Origin: Kingdonia uniflora
Taxonomy: Eukaryota; Streptophyta; Magnoliopsida; Ranunculales; Circaeasteraceae
Assembly (NCBI GenBank): GCA_014058105.1
Contig: JACGCM010002535.1
Location: 2,294,001-2,358,000, forward strand
DNA length: 64,000 nt
Direction: 5' to 3'
The number at the start of each line of letters is the position of its first letter. The first letter of the stretch is position 1. The position numbers and the translations under genes are program-made. The notes beneath the pieces are model-generated. The model saw nothing but the letters and a program-made list of their open reading frames with translations, had not been told where the DNA came from and did not search any database. Shown one piece after another: positions 27,683-38,983 of the stretch.

Positions 27683-28290
27683 CTACTGTGGATCATCTGG
27701 TAGTGGCCCGTTGCATGAGATGTCCTGACCGAGATAAGTAACGAAAGGTTTTCTCCAATCATCTTCTGCCATCTCATCGCCCCCAGTGTTAATCGCATAT
27801 ATCGTAGTACGATTAATACTGGGGATAGAAATAACCTCGATTTGAAGGTGTCCTGATTCCATACCTAATACTCTGGCTAAGTAAGCCAAAGAGTCAGCGT
27901 GGCGATTCTCTCCTCGAGGGAGGTATTCGAGCGTAGCTCTGTGAAATTTGTTTAGTTTTTCTGCAACCAGAGCTGTATAATCGACCATGATGTTGTTCTT
28001 CTTGTAATGTTCTGAGTAGTGATGAACGATTTGAAGAAAGTCTGTGTAGGTTGAGATTTAACTGATTCTGAGTTTGAGGGCCATGTCTAGACCGTGAATG
28101 AGTGCCTCATACTCTGTAACATTGTTCGATGCTTCAAAGTCAAGACGGATGGATTTCTCGATTTTGTAATTGGAAGGTGTAATGAGAGCGATTCTAATTC
28201 CCGACACTGCGGGTCCTACTGAACCATCGGTGAGGAGTCTCCACCCTTTTTGAGATATCCATGATGCTCGATCATCAAAAGATTTGGAGG
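27683..28290 (-). pseudogene. T3 second (archaeal-type) RNase H
   Basis: The minus strand reads GWRLLTDGSVGPAVSGIRIA, FEASNNVTEYEALIHGLDMA and, after a frame break near 28060, MVDYTALVAEKLNKFHRA and LPRGENRHADSLAYLA. The TDG, EYE and HADSLA motifs of the second RNase H of Tat pol are recognisable. A short linker to the integrase follows. Confidence 0.75.
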
Positions 28291-28297
28291 GTGGAAT

Positions 28298-29830
28298 CTA
28301 ATCTACTGCATCTTCGGCGAGATCTGGATCATGTTCTTCCCAATCAGGATCTGAAACTAGAAAGTCTGCTAGAAAATCAGCGACTGCTTGACCCTTTTTG
28401 GAAATTCGCTGCTCGAATTTGATTTTGTGCTCCCCCAAACTGACAGACCACTGTTGTACTCTTCTGGATTTCTCTTTCTTTGATAATACTTCCTGAAGTG
28501 GGTAGTTCGTCATGACTTTGACAGGATGTGCTTGAAAATGGTGTTTGAGTTTTTGTGTGGTGTAAACGAGAGTTAAAAGTAACCTTTCAATTTTAGAGTA
28601 CCTCATTTCCGCTGGAGTAAGTGTCTTGCTGATGAAGAAGATCGGCTTCTCAATTTTTCCTTTGAGCCGAATGAGAACAGAGCTGATAGATGCATCTATA
28701 ACTGTGAGGTAGATAATCAGTTCCTCGTTGCCCATCGAAGTGCTCATGATTGGACCCCTCCCTAGGTAAGTTTTAAGTTCCTGAAAAGCTATTTTGCATT
28801 CTGGTGTCCAGTCAATATTATCGTTCTTTGAACTTTTGCCTCGTTGAGTAGAACCTCTGAGTAGCATAAATAACCATCTGCATCAGTCTGAGGATTTAGA
28901 TACGAATCTGTTGATTGCAACAATCTTTCTTGCGAGCTTTTGTACATCCTTCTTTATTGATGGTGAAGGCATGTTCAGAAGAGCTCGAATTTGATATGGA
29001 TCTGCTTCTATCCCTTTCTTGCTGATAAGATAACCCGAGAACTTGCCTGAGTAAATGCCGAACTGACATTTTTTGGGATTAAGCTTCATTCTGTAGGATC
29101 GTAATATATTGAATACTGTAGAGAGGTGAGAGATGTGATCTTCTTTCTTGAGGCTCTTGCAAAGCATGTCATCAATATATATTTCAACTATTTTTCCCAA
29201 GTGTTCTTTGAACATGCTCATGATCAGCTTTTGGTAAGTGGCTCCAGCGCTCTTAAGGCCGAATGGCATGACCTTATAACAGTAGAGACCTCTTTCTGTT
29301 ATAAACGTTTTCTTCTCTTGATCTGCTTCTAAGAGTGGAATCTGATTGTACCCCGAGGCGATGTCCATCATGGACAAGAGTTTGTGACCTGCTGTAGAGT
29401 TGAGGATCTGATGAATGATCAGAAGAGGGAACCTGCCCTTTGCCGTGTGTTTGTTGAGATCTGTAAAATCTACGCAGACCCGGACCTTCCCATTCTTCTT
29501 TGGAACAACAATGATATTAGAAATCCAGTCTGGGTACTTGGCTTCTCGAATGAAGCCGACCTTGATAAGTTTGTCAATCTCCTTGCTCACCTTGTCTCTG
29601 ATTCTTAGAGATAACCTGCGTTATTTCTATTTAACTGCTGCGGCGCCTTCGTAGATGTTTAAGATGTGGCAAGACTTTGAGGGGTCTATGCCTGGCATTT
29701 CTTGAAAGTTCCATGCGAAAACGTTTTTGTTGGATTGGAGGAAAGAAACAAGAACTTCTTTCTCTGTTTGAATTAATTTTGTACCAATATAAGTACCTCG
29801 ATTAACTCCATTGACCTGGACGTATTCCAC
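28298..29830 (-). pseudogene. T3 reverse transcriptase and first RNase H
   Basis: Minus strand: VFAWNFQEMPGIDPS, a frame break near 29620, then the RT palm: VPKKNGKVRVCVDFTDLNK, MMDIASGYNQIPL, ITERGLYCYKVMPFGLK and the catalytic loop IYIDDMLCKSL, all intact over 235 codons. A break at 28880 precedes the RNase H start (KIAFQELKTYLGRG, ISKTLTPAEMRYSKIERL, VADFLADF). It copies element RNA into DNA in the cytoplasm. The RT core itself lacks visible lesions; flanking stops inactivate the polyprotein. Confidence 0.88.
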
Positions 29831-29893
29831 GAGCTCAGCTAGAGAAGACTGACCATCGAGGTGATGAGCCTTCTGTGATTGCTATGCAGCAAT

Positions 29894-30664
29894 CTATTTT
29901 GAATGGTCGAGAACTGGTGAGACTGTATTCTCGCAAGCTCGAGAGATTTTTTGACTTCCTTTGATTTCATAAATATCGTTGTTATGCTTAAACTGAAGTG
30001 TTTGGTGGAAAGTAGACGGGATAGCCTCCATATTGTACAGCCAATAGCGTCTTAGTATCCCCAAATACCTTGATTTGGTGTTGATGGCGTAGAAAATAAC
30101 GTCAATAGTGGTAGTCCCTGCTGTGATCGGGAGAGTGATCTTCCCAACTCGTTCTTCTTTGGACACATTAAATCCACTGATGTCTGCCTCACTTTGAACG
30201 ACCTGATCTGCGAGTCCCATCTGGTCAATTGTGCTCTGGAAAAGGATCTCAACCCCACTTCCTGTGTCTACCATCATGGTGTGCATTACGAAGTTCCTCA
30301 TTTTGAGCATAATTACTAGTGTATCATGATGAGGATACGTCACATGTCCTGTGTTGCAGTCCTCGAAGGAGATTCCCTTTCGACGACTGTTTGACTCTGG
30401 GAGGAGCTTGGCTTCCTTGTCTTGGAGGGAAAGGTCACAGCACTCGCCTAACTTCCTCCACTTGACTCTGTTGGAATTTGAAACCTGATTGATCTCAATT
30501 ATATTGCTGCAGTAGAGATGATATAGATGCTTCTCTTCTGCTTGTTCTATTACTTGAGCCACGTCATCTTCTTTCTGATAGCTCCCGTCTTTATAGCTGG
30601 GAAGATCGATAATGTATTCGTGCATCCTCCCTTCCTTAAAAATTATTTCCAGGAGCTTTTTCAA
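29894..30664 (-). pseudogene. T3 gag C-terminus and protease
   Basis: An open frame of 256 codons on the minus strand. The end of gag lies just upstream (zinc-knuckle-like CEYHKIKHHRTYNC near 30690). Then come KKLLEIIFKEGRMHEYI, a linker, HDTLVIMLKMRNFVMHTMMV, the protease active site VDTGSGVEILF, and YLGILRRYWLYNMEAIPSTF. The catalytic DTG is intact. Pepsin-like retroviral proteases of this kind cut the polyprotein and act as dimers. It ends at a stop (29894) before RT. Confidence 0.8.
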
Positions 30665-30699
30665 ACCATAGCAATTGTAGGTCCTATGGTGCTTAATCT

Positions 30700-32215
30700 T
30701 GTGATATTCGCAATAAGGTCAACCTGCTATTGGATCAAGATGTCGAGTTGGACAGAAACATTTATCTTTATGGAGAATAGGATAGATCACGGAAAGTTTG
30801 GCATTCAACTTTGGTATGACTGTTCAGGATGGTTTCTGCGACCTCTGATTGTTGTCTCTTTCTGGTTCTATCTTTGCTCGTTTAGGATTGCCTGGTTCGC
30901 TCGAGCTGCGGTTGTTGTTAAAATCTGTAGAAGGAACCTTGGGGTTGTGGATTGCCTTTACAGGTTTATTCGGTTCGGGCATCATCCGCTCTAGATCGAT
31001 GTAATTGTTGACTTTCTTGATCATATCTTCGAGAGTCTTGGGCTTCTTCAGGAAGAGATACTCTTTAGCTTTGCAATTGAACTGTAGAGCATTTGTGAAT
31101 TTGGACATGGCTGTCTTCTGATCCAGATTGTCGACCTTCCGAGCCAGTTCGAGATACTTCTTGGAGAACTCCTCGAGTTTCTCCCCATGTGCTTGTTTGA
31201 GACTTATAAGAGAATATAAGTTCTCTTGTTTGTCTTTGTTGTGGACATAAACCTTGATGAAGATTTTCTGTAACAGCTCGAAGGTATGAATTGAACCTTC
31301 CGGTAAAGAGTGGAACCAACGGAGGGGTTTGTCCTAAAGACTGGTTGTAAAGAGCCGACAAAGGATGTGATTCAGATTAGAATACAAGCCCAATGAGTCA
31401 CGGAATTGTTGAACGTGCTGACCAGGATCGGTTCCTTTGTATTTGATGATCTTGGGTGTATGAAAGCCTATTGGGACATTCATATCAAATAATTTTTTAT
31501 CAATTGGACTACCTTGTAATTTGTGCGAGTCATCCTTCACGTCTAAAGCAGTTGCTTCGATGATCTCCCTGATACGCTGGTCCATGAGTTCCCGAGAAAT
31601 ATAATGTTGAGGGATAGGAGCTGCTGGAACTGCTGGAACGACCGGAGGTGCTGGAACTACCGGGGCTGCTTAACGTATGAGTCTGGGAACGTGGTCACCT
31701 GTTTCCTCGCTCACACGTTCAAGAAGCGGGGATCGGTAAGGAGGTCGCAAGACTTCCTTGGGCTTCTTGGAAGTCTACGATCTCTGCTAATATTTGTCTG
31801 CACCTCCTGTCCCAAATGAATTGAGACTATCGGTACTTGTGGATCCTCATAATGAATCTAAAAAATGTTTGTACAATGTACCTCATGTGCCCCTAACCTC
31901 TCGTGATCGGAAACTCTTGAGATTGTTGGTACTGTTTCGCGCTCTCTCAGGGCAGGTGGTGGTTGGCTGCTCTGTAATGCCTTCAGAGCTGTTTGAAAAG
32001 CTAACATCTGAGCTTCTTGCTTCTTTATCTCCAGAGCTTGAGCTTGACGCTCTCATTCTGATTCCTTCTCACGGAATTCTCGATCTTCCAATAGCTGGCG
32101 CTCGAGCTGACTCCGTTTCTCAGCTTCGGCAATTAAGCCCGCCCGTAGCTCGGCAACCCGATCGGGTTCCCTCAAACTTTTAGGCTGAGCTCCCGAAGAC
32201 TAACGTGTTTGAACC
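30700..32215 (-). pseudogene. T3 gag
   Basis: Minus strand from near 32215: a glutamine/glutamate-rich coiled N-terminus (LRAGLIAEAEKRSQLERQLL), a gap with stops, then the capsid at 31585-30824 in changing frames (KLFDMNVPIGFHTPKIIKYK, DPGQHVQQFRDSLGLYSNL, FLKKPKTLEDMIKKVNNYID) and a basic tail. It has at least three frame breaks. Short plus-strand frames here are shadows. Confidence 0.75.
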
Positions 32216-32283
32216 ATAATTGAATACTACTCGACAGATGAGTATCAATCGTGGTCCTTAAGTACGTGGAAAAAATCGTGCGT

Positions 32284-32302
32284 TCCCACAGACGGCGCCA
32301 AA
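32284..32302 (-). other. T3 primer-binding site
   Basis: On the minus strand TTTGGCGCCGTCTGTGGGAA follows the LTR end directly. TGGCGCC pairs with the 3' end of tRNAs ending GGCGCCA; Tat elements typically use Asp tRNA. Confidence 0.8.
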
Positions 32303-32889
32303 TGTAGGGACCAGATTTTGTAAAGCTCAAACTGGCTTGAAATCGATCCTTACACCAAGAACTACTATGCCATAAATTAAATAAGAGATAACACTTGACA
32401 TAGGGGATTTAGCATGGAAAACCTGTGAATAGGTAAAAACCCCAACCTCGAGTGGAGGATTTTGTGAAAGTAGTATTATTGCTTAAGAAAGTGAGAATCT
32501 GATTACAAGAGTTAATCTAAGATAGAATAGCTAGATATCAGATAATTGTATGTGTAGAATTCTTTGTCGGCCACCTTGTTTCCTTAGGAGCTCTGCCCTT
32601 TTATAGACCCTTCTCTCAGCTTGACATCGTGCTCGAACACGTTCTCCTAAAAGTGGGAGTCATGGGCAATTGAGTGTATAACTGCTAGCTTGTGAGAGAC
32701 AGGTGTATGTTAACTTGTTTTGTTTACATCTGTTGTGGATGATCCACGCTTTGCTCGAGTTCGTGGTCGATGTGTAACTGTTAACGCATTTGTTTAAGCG
32801 TGAATCTGGTACTGGATAAGGTCGAGTCTTATAGAGCTCGAGGTATAGATGAGATCGAGTGTCCTTAGTTCGAGGGATAAGTCCCTACA
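32303..32889 (-). repeat. T3 5' LTR
   Basis: 587 bp; on the minus strand it starts TGTAGGGACTTATCC at 32889 and ends CCCTACA at 32303. Pair of 19861-20446. Confidence 0.93.
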
Positions 32890-32894
32890 AGGAG

Positions 32895-33730
32895 AGCTGG
32901 GAAGAATTTTTTCCTGTCAGTATTCAGGTGAAATTGAGTTTAGTCGAGGCTATTGTGGATCCGGGTAGTCAAAAAAATTTGATTTCTGAGATGCTGGTGA
33001 AGAAGATGGGTTTGACGACTACAGCTCATCCTAAGCCGTATGGTTTGAGATAGATTTAGAAAGATGCGGATTTTATAATCATGAAGCAGTGTACATTCAA
33101 GTTTGTGATCACTGAATGATTTATTAATGAGGTGACGTATGAGGTGGTTCCTTTGGATGTTTGTCAAGTCATCTTGGGTAGTCCTTATTTTTGGGACCGA
33201 GATGCAATTCATTACCGTAGAACTCGCAAGTATTGTCTTGTAAAGGAGGGAAAGGAGCTTCATATCAATGCTTGTAAGGAGTATATCATTACGTCTAATT
33301 TAGTAACGGCGACTCAAGTGAAGCGGTTGGTTAATGCGAGCGGCAAGTTTGTATTATTGGTGCGACCGGTTCAGGAGGGTACGTCAGCTAGAGTGTTGTC
33401 TCCAATGACAACATTTTATAAGTAACAAACCAACTTGGGGAAGTTGCAAGAGGAGGTTGTGGTACATACAGATCACAAACCGTTCTAGTTTTTAGCTATA
33501 CAGTCCAAGCTACAGCAAGCTAGCCAGATGAAGGGGATATCATATCTCCATCAATTCCCTTTGATTATACAGTATAAGAAGGGAGTGGACAATAACATGG
33601 TTGATAGGTTATCTCGACCCCCATTTCCAACTACTTTTGCTATGTTGGTTTCTATGCAAATACAGCCTTTTGTTACGTTAGGGTATGTTGCAGGATATGA
33701 TGATCCTAAGGGGCGTAGAGTGTTTCACTG
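32895..33730 (+). pseudogene. G2 protease fused by deletion to an RNase H remnant
   Basis: The frame continues from the G2 gag region after T3. Protease: VEAIVDPGSQKNLISEMLV, with DPGS in place of DTGS, then CQVILGSPYFWDRDAIHYR. Around 33420 it passes straight to an RNase H end: VVHTDHKPF, LHQFPLIIQYKKGVDNNMVD and RLSRPP. The whole RT (some 1.2 kb) that should separate these is missing. Several in-frame stops. The integrase has not been found downstream. Confidence 0.75.
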
Positions 33731-33800
33731 AAAGTTACTGCAAGGCAAGATATGTAAGTATAAATTGGATTTACTGCCTTTTATGCAGAAGAAGGGTCAA

Positions 33801-33888
33801 CTACCTAGTAAGTCAAAGTGGTACAACAGGGAATTGGACATCACCGCATTCCCAATTCTCTGTTGTACCACTTCAACTTACTAGGTAG
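33801..33888. repeat. Perfectly placed inverted repeat (37-bp arms, 14-bp loop)
   Basis: Arms 33801-33837 and 33852-33888 match inverted at 34 of 37 positions (both start or end at CTACCTAGTAAGT / ACTTACTAGGTAG). The right arm abuts the truncated start of the G2 3' LTR. It would form a stable hairpin in single-stranded DNA or RNA. Confidence 0.85.
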
Positions 33889-34267
33889 ATTTTAATCTAT
33901 TGGAATACATTTTGGCCTGAGGTGTTTTATTCGAATAGATTAAAATCTATTCGAATACATTTTTTTTATTCGAACATAAACTTGTTTTGCTCTAACAGAT
34001 GCGTGATTCAGCCTTTCTCTTTAGGCGTTTAAGGGCATATTTGCCCTATTTTGTAACTTGGACTTGTAACCCTTATAAAAGGGGCAAGGCTAGGCATTGT
34101 TAGGTTATGTTAGATCTAGAAAGAGTTCTGAGGAAGAAGCCGAGGGTTTTAGAGTTTATCATTGCAATTACTTTGTTTTAAGTAATCAAATCTCCTATTT
34201 TTCCAAACCAATTGGTGTTCTTCATACTTTTCTGCTAACTAGAGCTTCTCAATCGTATTGTGGATTA
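33887..34267 (+). repeat. G2 3' LTR, 5'-truncated
   Basis: Matches 18298-18641 with indels, including an internal duplication around ATTCGAATA. The first 47 or so bases of the LTR are replaced by the right hairpin arm. TATAAAAGGGG box near 34075. Confidence 0.8.
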
Positions 34268-34272
34268 CTACC

Positions 34273-35029
34273 TCATGTAGCTGGTATCACAGTCCTCGAA
34301 GGTAATATGGTAAGGACACTTCGATTTGCTTGAGCATGGGAAAAGTTTTGTTAATTTATATGAGGAGGTCATTTTACAACAGGATGTAATTTGATCGGCT
34401 TATTTTCTTTTCTTCCCTTTTTTAATCTCAATCATATACAGGTGGTGAGCTTGCCCCTAGACCTGATTTTGTTCAACTTCTTTGTTTTTTGCTTTATCAT
34501 CGAGAAACTTTTGGATGTCGATTACATAATTATGAAGCCTTTTAGCTAATAAGATGCGATGAAAATTCGTATGAGAGAGTAACAGTTGTCAGTTTTGTGA
34601 CTATGCATATTGTGATACTGACATAGAGGTCTGTTGGGGAGATCCGGAATGGTTTATGGTGAGCGATAACACTCATCTCCCTTTATCGTCGGTAAGATAG
34701 TGGAGAGAGTTGCTGTCATTGGTGGCAGAACCGGGACTGGCCTGTCGGGTTTACCGTCCCTTCTTCTATTGTTGTTGGTGTTTCTGTCGCGTTTCTTGGG
34801 TGCTTCAGTAGTTATCACTCGTTGGGATGGGGTCGAAGTTGATTCTCGAGAATGAATGGCAGATGAGCTATTCATCTTATCTTTTTTTGACCGTTCTAAT
34901 TCGATGTAATTATTAACTACATCAATCATTTCTTGATCTCTTACGGTACGGGAATGGCTTTTTAGGTTCATGTTTGCCATCGAAAGGTTTTTAGATCAGT
35001 GGTGGTAAAGAAAAGTATAGTATTTCCCA
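34273..35029 (-). pseudogene. T1 gag remnant (internally deleted) and start of protease
   Basis: Right of G2, T1 resumes. On the minus strand gag starts at 34980 (MANMNLKSHSRTVRDQEMID) and jumps at once to the late capsid block DVVNNYIELERSKKD. T5 has about 1 kb more here, so the capsid core is deleted. Then come a basic tail (KRDRNTNNNRRRDGKP) and, after a stop, the Tat knuckle CQYHNMHSHKTDNC near 34590. The protease part meets the G2 insertion at 34272. Confidence 0.75.
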
Positions 35030-35043
35030 CAGACGGTGCCAAT
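35030..35043 (-). other. T1 primer-binding site
   Basis: On the minus strand ATTGGCACCGTCTGTGGG follows the LTR; one change from the TGGCGCC core seen in T3 and T5. Confidence 0.75.
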
Positions 35044-35538
35044 TGTATTGGTATGTTTTCCGGAAGGAGAATATTTGCCAATACTATTTGTAAGAAAAAT
35101 AAAAAAGAGGCTAAAAAACCAAGAATTTACGTGGAAAACTCAGTAAAAGCTGAGAAAAACCACAACCTCGAGGATGAAGTGGATGTAAAATCTAGTAAGT
35201 TGTTAGTTATTACAAGATTTTGGAGTGATAGTAGGGTAATGAAGTAAGGATAATATAATTATATATTCTTGGATCTTTAATAATCTATTCTCTACATGTA
35301 TTTATAGTAGATACAGGCAGCTTACAAAAAGACAGAAATAGTCTTCTATTCTGGGGGGAGTGTGCAAACTTCGCAGATCTCTAACAGCTTATTCTTTGAC
35401 CAGGTGCAAAGGCTACTTTTAGAAGGTCGAGGACTTAAGGTATCTTCTCGAATGCTATCTGTCTTCAATCATGTATGGCTATCTTCGACTACGCTGTACT
35501 GTCTTACTATTGTTGAATCTGGGAAATATGCTACTGCA
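35044..35538 (-). repeat. T1 5' LTR
   Basis: 495 bp, pair of 8177-8672. On the minus strand it starts TGCAGTAGCATATTTCCC at 35538 and ends in CAATACA at 35044. Confidence 0.9.
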
Positions 35539-35543
35539 GATGC

Positions 35544-36645
35544 GTCCGCACGACACATTCACTGCAGAGATAAAAGTTTGAAAGGAGATTTCCACAATTC
35601 CGACAATAAGGGATCCCGTCGTGAAGATATTCGTGAGGTTTATGGATATACGCTTGGGTAATTTTGATAATTGGCTAATTAGACGCTAACAGAGCATTAG
35701 TGGCCGACAACTCACACTTTTTTATTCCCGTGTGCAGAGATAGGGATCACTCCAATGGATTTTACAATGCTGACATCATTGGCAACTGGCAATTATCCTA
35801 TACATGTACCATTTGACAACCGATGGAGTATTTTATCTGAGGCGAGGCAATTGCTCCCTCGCATCGAATCCAACAATACAAAGAATGGGAACATCAGTAT
35901 TGCACACTTGATGACATATTGTTTGTGATAGGCGAGGAGCGAGAGACTTACACCTCATACTTGGCTGCCCAAACTTTTGAGGTAGGCCACCTGTTGACCG
36001 ATTCGCAGTGGACGGGGAATATAGATCTGTTCGGACCCAGTACACTCAGGGCTGGTATTAGACCCATAGTGGTTATGTCAGCAGAGGTTCATAGCTTGTC
36101 CCAGGACTTCACTCTGCCCGACTTGGATATGGGGGAAGACTCAGGGCTGCACATGGAGTGGATAGGGAGGCGTGAGAATATACCCATCCACCGCTTGAGG
36201 GAGCCGCCACTTATGTCGGTCTCCTACGATGTAGAGGAGCTGTGGCACCTGACTCATGGTATGCGGTGAGTTGCCCTTGCTGAGTCTGTACGGGAAGCCC
36301 ATACGATCCAGTACTTAACTGATGAAAATACTGCCCTGAGGAAGAACATAGACAGTATAGACGACCAGCTATATCAGCATGTAAGTAATTTATTTATGTA
36401 TTTATATATTTCTTAAGGTCATATTTATTTTGTCAAAATCTAAATAAAATTTCTTTCTCCTGTTCAGAACCTACATTTGAGGAGGGGGCGTGAGGTACAG
36501 GTAGTGTCGCTACCACCTGTAGGTGGCGTAAGGACTAGGCAAAGGACCTGTGGATATGGTCTGCAAACCATGGAAGCTGGTAGTAGCTGCAGAGGAGAGG
36601 TACTGGAGATGATATTGGCCTGTCTCAGTAGACTTATATTTTAGA
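35544..36645 (+). pseudogene. Plant mobile domain (PMD) pseudogene, 3' part
   Basis: Continues the exon cut at 8176. Frames that shift three times give [59 protein letters not shown] and, from 35919, an open 116-codon stretch (QTFEVGHLLTDSQWTGNID, MEWIGRRENIPIHRLREPP). A stop at 36267 is followed by ALAESVREAHTIQYL and a GTAAGT donor at 36380. The last exon, 36467-36645, is basic and ends LSRLIF. The WxxTTHTF and ITPMDFxML blocks are PMD features. PMD proteins are domesticated or transposon-linked proteins of plants, some acting in gene silencing. Confidence 0.5.
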
Positions 36646-36879
36646 TGAGTGTTTTTGTAGACATAAATTGTTTTTGTGTACATCAGTGTTGAACTATTTC
36701 TATTATAGACTTTTGTTTTTCTATATAAGTACTTGTATGACCTGATGTCTCATTTCTTTATATAAATCAATATTAATCAATTTTATTTTGAGTATTAAAT
36801 TCATATAGAAATGCAATTACAATTCTTAAAATAGTAGTTTAACGCACGAAATAAAACTCAAAACAAATACAATTAAACT

Positions 36880-37335
36880 TAATTTATCGTTCACGACTGA
36901 TGTAGGGATTAAACTCGGACCATTCAGTAAGGTGGAGTGGATCCCGTCCATAGTTGGAAAGTTGGTAATTTGCAGGAAACTCATCAGGCAGGACGCAGTT
37001 CGGGTAAAAAATGTTGTATATAGTCTCGAACGAGAACGGCTAGTTATATTTCTCATACCATTCGTCCCTGGCTTCGCACAGAATATAGGCTAGTAGAATA
37101 TCTCTGGCCCGTCTATCAATACTCTTCTATATCTCATGAAACCCATCACATTTAGCCTTAAGAACATTCCACCTATTGTATACATTTCCAGGAGGGTATT
37201 GAAGTTTCGTGTACTCCCCAAATTTGGCATAAACTTAATTTTATAACTGATTGAAGTTGAGTTGTCGGATAGGTGAATTATCAACAAAATACTGCTAGGA
37301 CACGGCCAGGACACAGTCTTTATTCTAGCCAAATA
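36880..37335 (-). pseudogene. Possible SANT/Myb-like ORF1 relic
   Basis: Minus-strand frames, shifted several times, give YPPGNVYNRWNVLKAKCDGF, AYILCEARDEWYEKYNQPFS and FETIYNIFYPNCVLPDEFP. A Trp-containing helix with a long charged helix recalls the trihelix/Myb-like ORF1 of PIF/Harbinger elements. The match is by pattern only and may be wrong. It is not part of the neighbouring element, which starts at 37453. Confidence 0.3.
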
Positions 37336-37352
37336 CCACTAAAGAATCCTAT

Positions 37353-37450
37353 GTTAGAGCTTAAAAACTCGGCATTGTTGAGTTGAAGTTGAGGACTTGT
37401 TGTTAGAGCTGAAAAACTCAGTATTGTTGAGTTGAAGTAGAGAACATGTT
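37353..37450. repeat. Two tandem 49-bp units
   Basis: Units 37353-37401 and 37402-37450 start GTTAGAGCT and end ACTTGTT or ACATGTT, differing at about seven sites. The second unit abuts the PIF/Harbinger element. Confidence 0.85.
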
Positions 37451-37857
37451 AATAGAGCATCTCCAGCCAACATATATATAAAGTAAAAAGTAGCCGTTGT
37501 GATGCCAAAACTAGCCGTTAGGATGCCAAAAGTAGCTATTGTGAAGGACCCACAAGAGTTATTAGTGGTTGTGAGAAATCAGTGGAGACGGCGGTGTTCT
37601 TTTTATCATGCGGTAATTAAAATTCTACGCGGTAAAAAGAATACCGCCGCCTCCACTGATTTTCCCAACCACTACTTCTTCTTCCCCTTATCCTTTTACA
37701 CTTTTCTCTTTTCTATATTTGTTCCCCCTTCACCTTCAAAACAATTTTCTCAACTCTACAGCCCCAAATAACTTCCTCATCATCCTTTTAATCCATTGAT
37801 GATCCTCCCCGTATATCGTCCTTCTCTGACGATCTTATATTTGATTGTACGACTGCA

Positions 37858-38983
37858 ATGGTCATTATGCACCAAAATACAATGAACCTAGTAGTACATG
37901 ATACAACTTCGAGTCGCCGCAGGAGTATCATAGGCCGTAAAGATAAGATAAAGAAGCAAGATTACGAATTTGGATATTATAGCATTATGCCGGACTACTT
38001 CAACCCGGGGTGCACATATGAGCAGGATGAATTTCGGCGACATTTTTGTATGAGTAGACAAAAATTTATGCGTATATTCAATACAGTAGTTGCACACCAT
38101 ACCAAAAGGTAATCACAGTACTACGTTTCAAAATCTACGGTGTCGCGACAGATCCTTTTAACGAGTATATCCGAATAGGAGAAATTACAACCTTGTTAAG
38201 TATGGAAAAGTTTTTTGTTGTGGTTATACAAATTTTAGGCGAGGAATATCTTAGAGCACCAAAAGCGGCCGACGTCGAAAGGTTAAAAGCAATAGGAAAG
38301 TCACAGGGATTTCCTGACATGTTAGGAAGCCTTGATTCCATGTATTAGATATGGAAAAATTATCCTATAGCTTGGCACGATCAATTTACTGGTCATTACC
38401 CCAAGGCGACACTAATTTATGAAGCGGTAGCTTCACACGACCTTTGGTTTTGGCATGTCTTTTTGGGTTACCAGGGTCTAACAATGATATCAATATCCCG
38501 CAATAATCATATCATTTCACCAACCTGGCCGATGGTATCACCCCGCCTTGCAATTATATAATTAAGGAAAAAGATTATAATATGGGTTATTACCTTGCGG
38601 ATGACATATACCGTAAATAGGGAACACTTGTCCAAACCATATCCAATCCGGTTACAACGAAACAAAAATATTTTGCTCAACAACAAGAAAGTTGTCGAAA
38701 AGACGTAGAATAGGCATTTGGGGTTTTACAATCACAGTTTAATATTGTAAAAAAATTGGATAAATTGTGAAAACCTGAGGTTTAGAATAATGTCATGAAG
38801 GCGTACGTGATAATGCACAATATGATTGTCGAAGAAGAACGAGGTTCATTCTCATCATACTTAGGCTATGATCCGGATGATCTAGCCGACGTCGAAGGCG
38901 AACAGTTTAATATTGTACGCGAACGCAGAGTAATAGAATCTTTTATAATGAAAATGAACCACATTCGAAGTCAAGAACTATAG
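37858..38983 (+). pseudogene. HARBI1-like DDE transposase
   Basis: Open for 84 codons from 37858 (ending FCMSRQKFMRIFNTVV), then broken. Downstream blocks are GFPDMLGSLDSMY (Trp changed to stop), WKNYPIAWHDQFTGHYPKAT, LIYEAVASHDLWFWHVF, GYYLADDIYRK, QQESCRKDVE then a stop, AFGVLQSQFNIV and a C-terminal LGYDPDDLADVEGEQF. These are the DDE nuclease blocks of plant PIF/Harbinger transposases. At least five stops or shifts. The enzyme would cut and paste the element together with ORF1. Confidence 0.85.

Larger units (their letters stand above)
19861..32889 (-). mobile_element. T3: Tat-lineage Ty3/Gypsy element, innermost and youngest
   Basis: 13.0 kb on the minus strand, flanked by perfect AGGAG duplications (19856-19860, 32890-32894). 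LTRs 32303-32889 (5') and 19861-20446 (3'), differing at about 38 of 587 positions by eye. Order on the minus strand: LTR, primer site, gag (about 32215-30700), protease (30660-29900), RT, two RNase H domains, integrase to 26519, a five-copy tandem repeat, antisense genes on the plus strand (25236 back to 20765), polypurine tract, LTR. The LTR sequence differs wholly from T1, so it is another family. It has fewer lesions than T1, but every coding block still has at least one stop. Confidence 0.93.
18251..34267 (+). mobile_element. G2: Ty3/Gypsy element with iMet-type primer site, middle member of the nest
   Basis: Inserted in T1 in the opposite orientation, flanked by CTACT (18246-18250) and CTACC (34268-34272). 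Comparison with intact T5 sequence near 44515 confirms the insertion point. 5' LTR 18251-18641, primer site TGGTATCAG right after, gag 18892-19858. T3 is inserted at 19861-32889, followed by protease joined to an RNase H remnant 32895-33730, an inverted repeat 33801-33888, and a 3' LTR missing its first 50 or so bases (33887-34267). Most of RT and all recognisable integrase are absent. LTR difference is about 9% by eye. Not a Tat element, judging by primer site and gag. Confidence 0.85.

Noticed and set aside
30527..30994. Plus-strand ORF of 155 codons in T3, hydrophobic
   Set aside because: It is opposite the gag/protease coding strand, where the recognised motifs are. A shadow frame.
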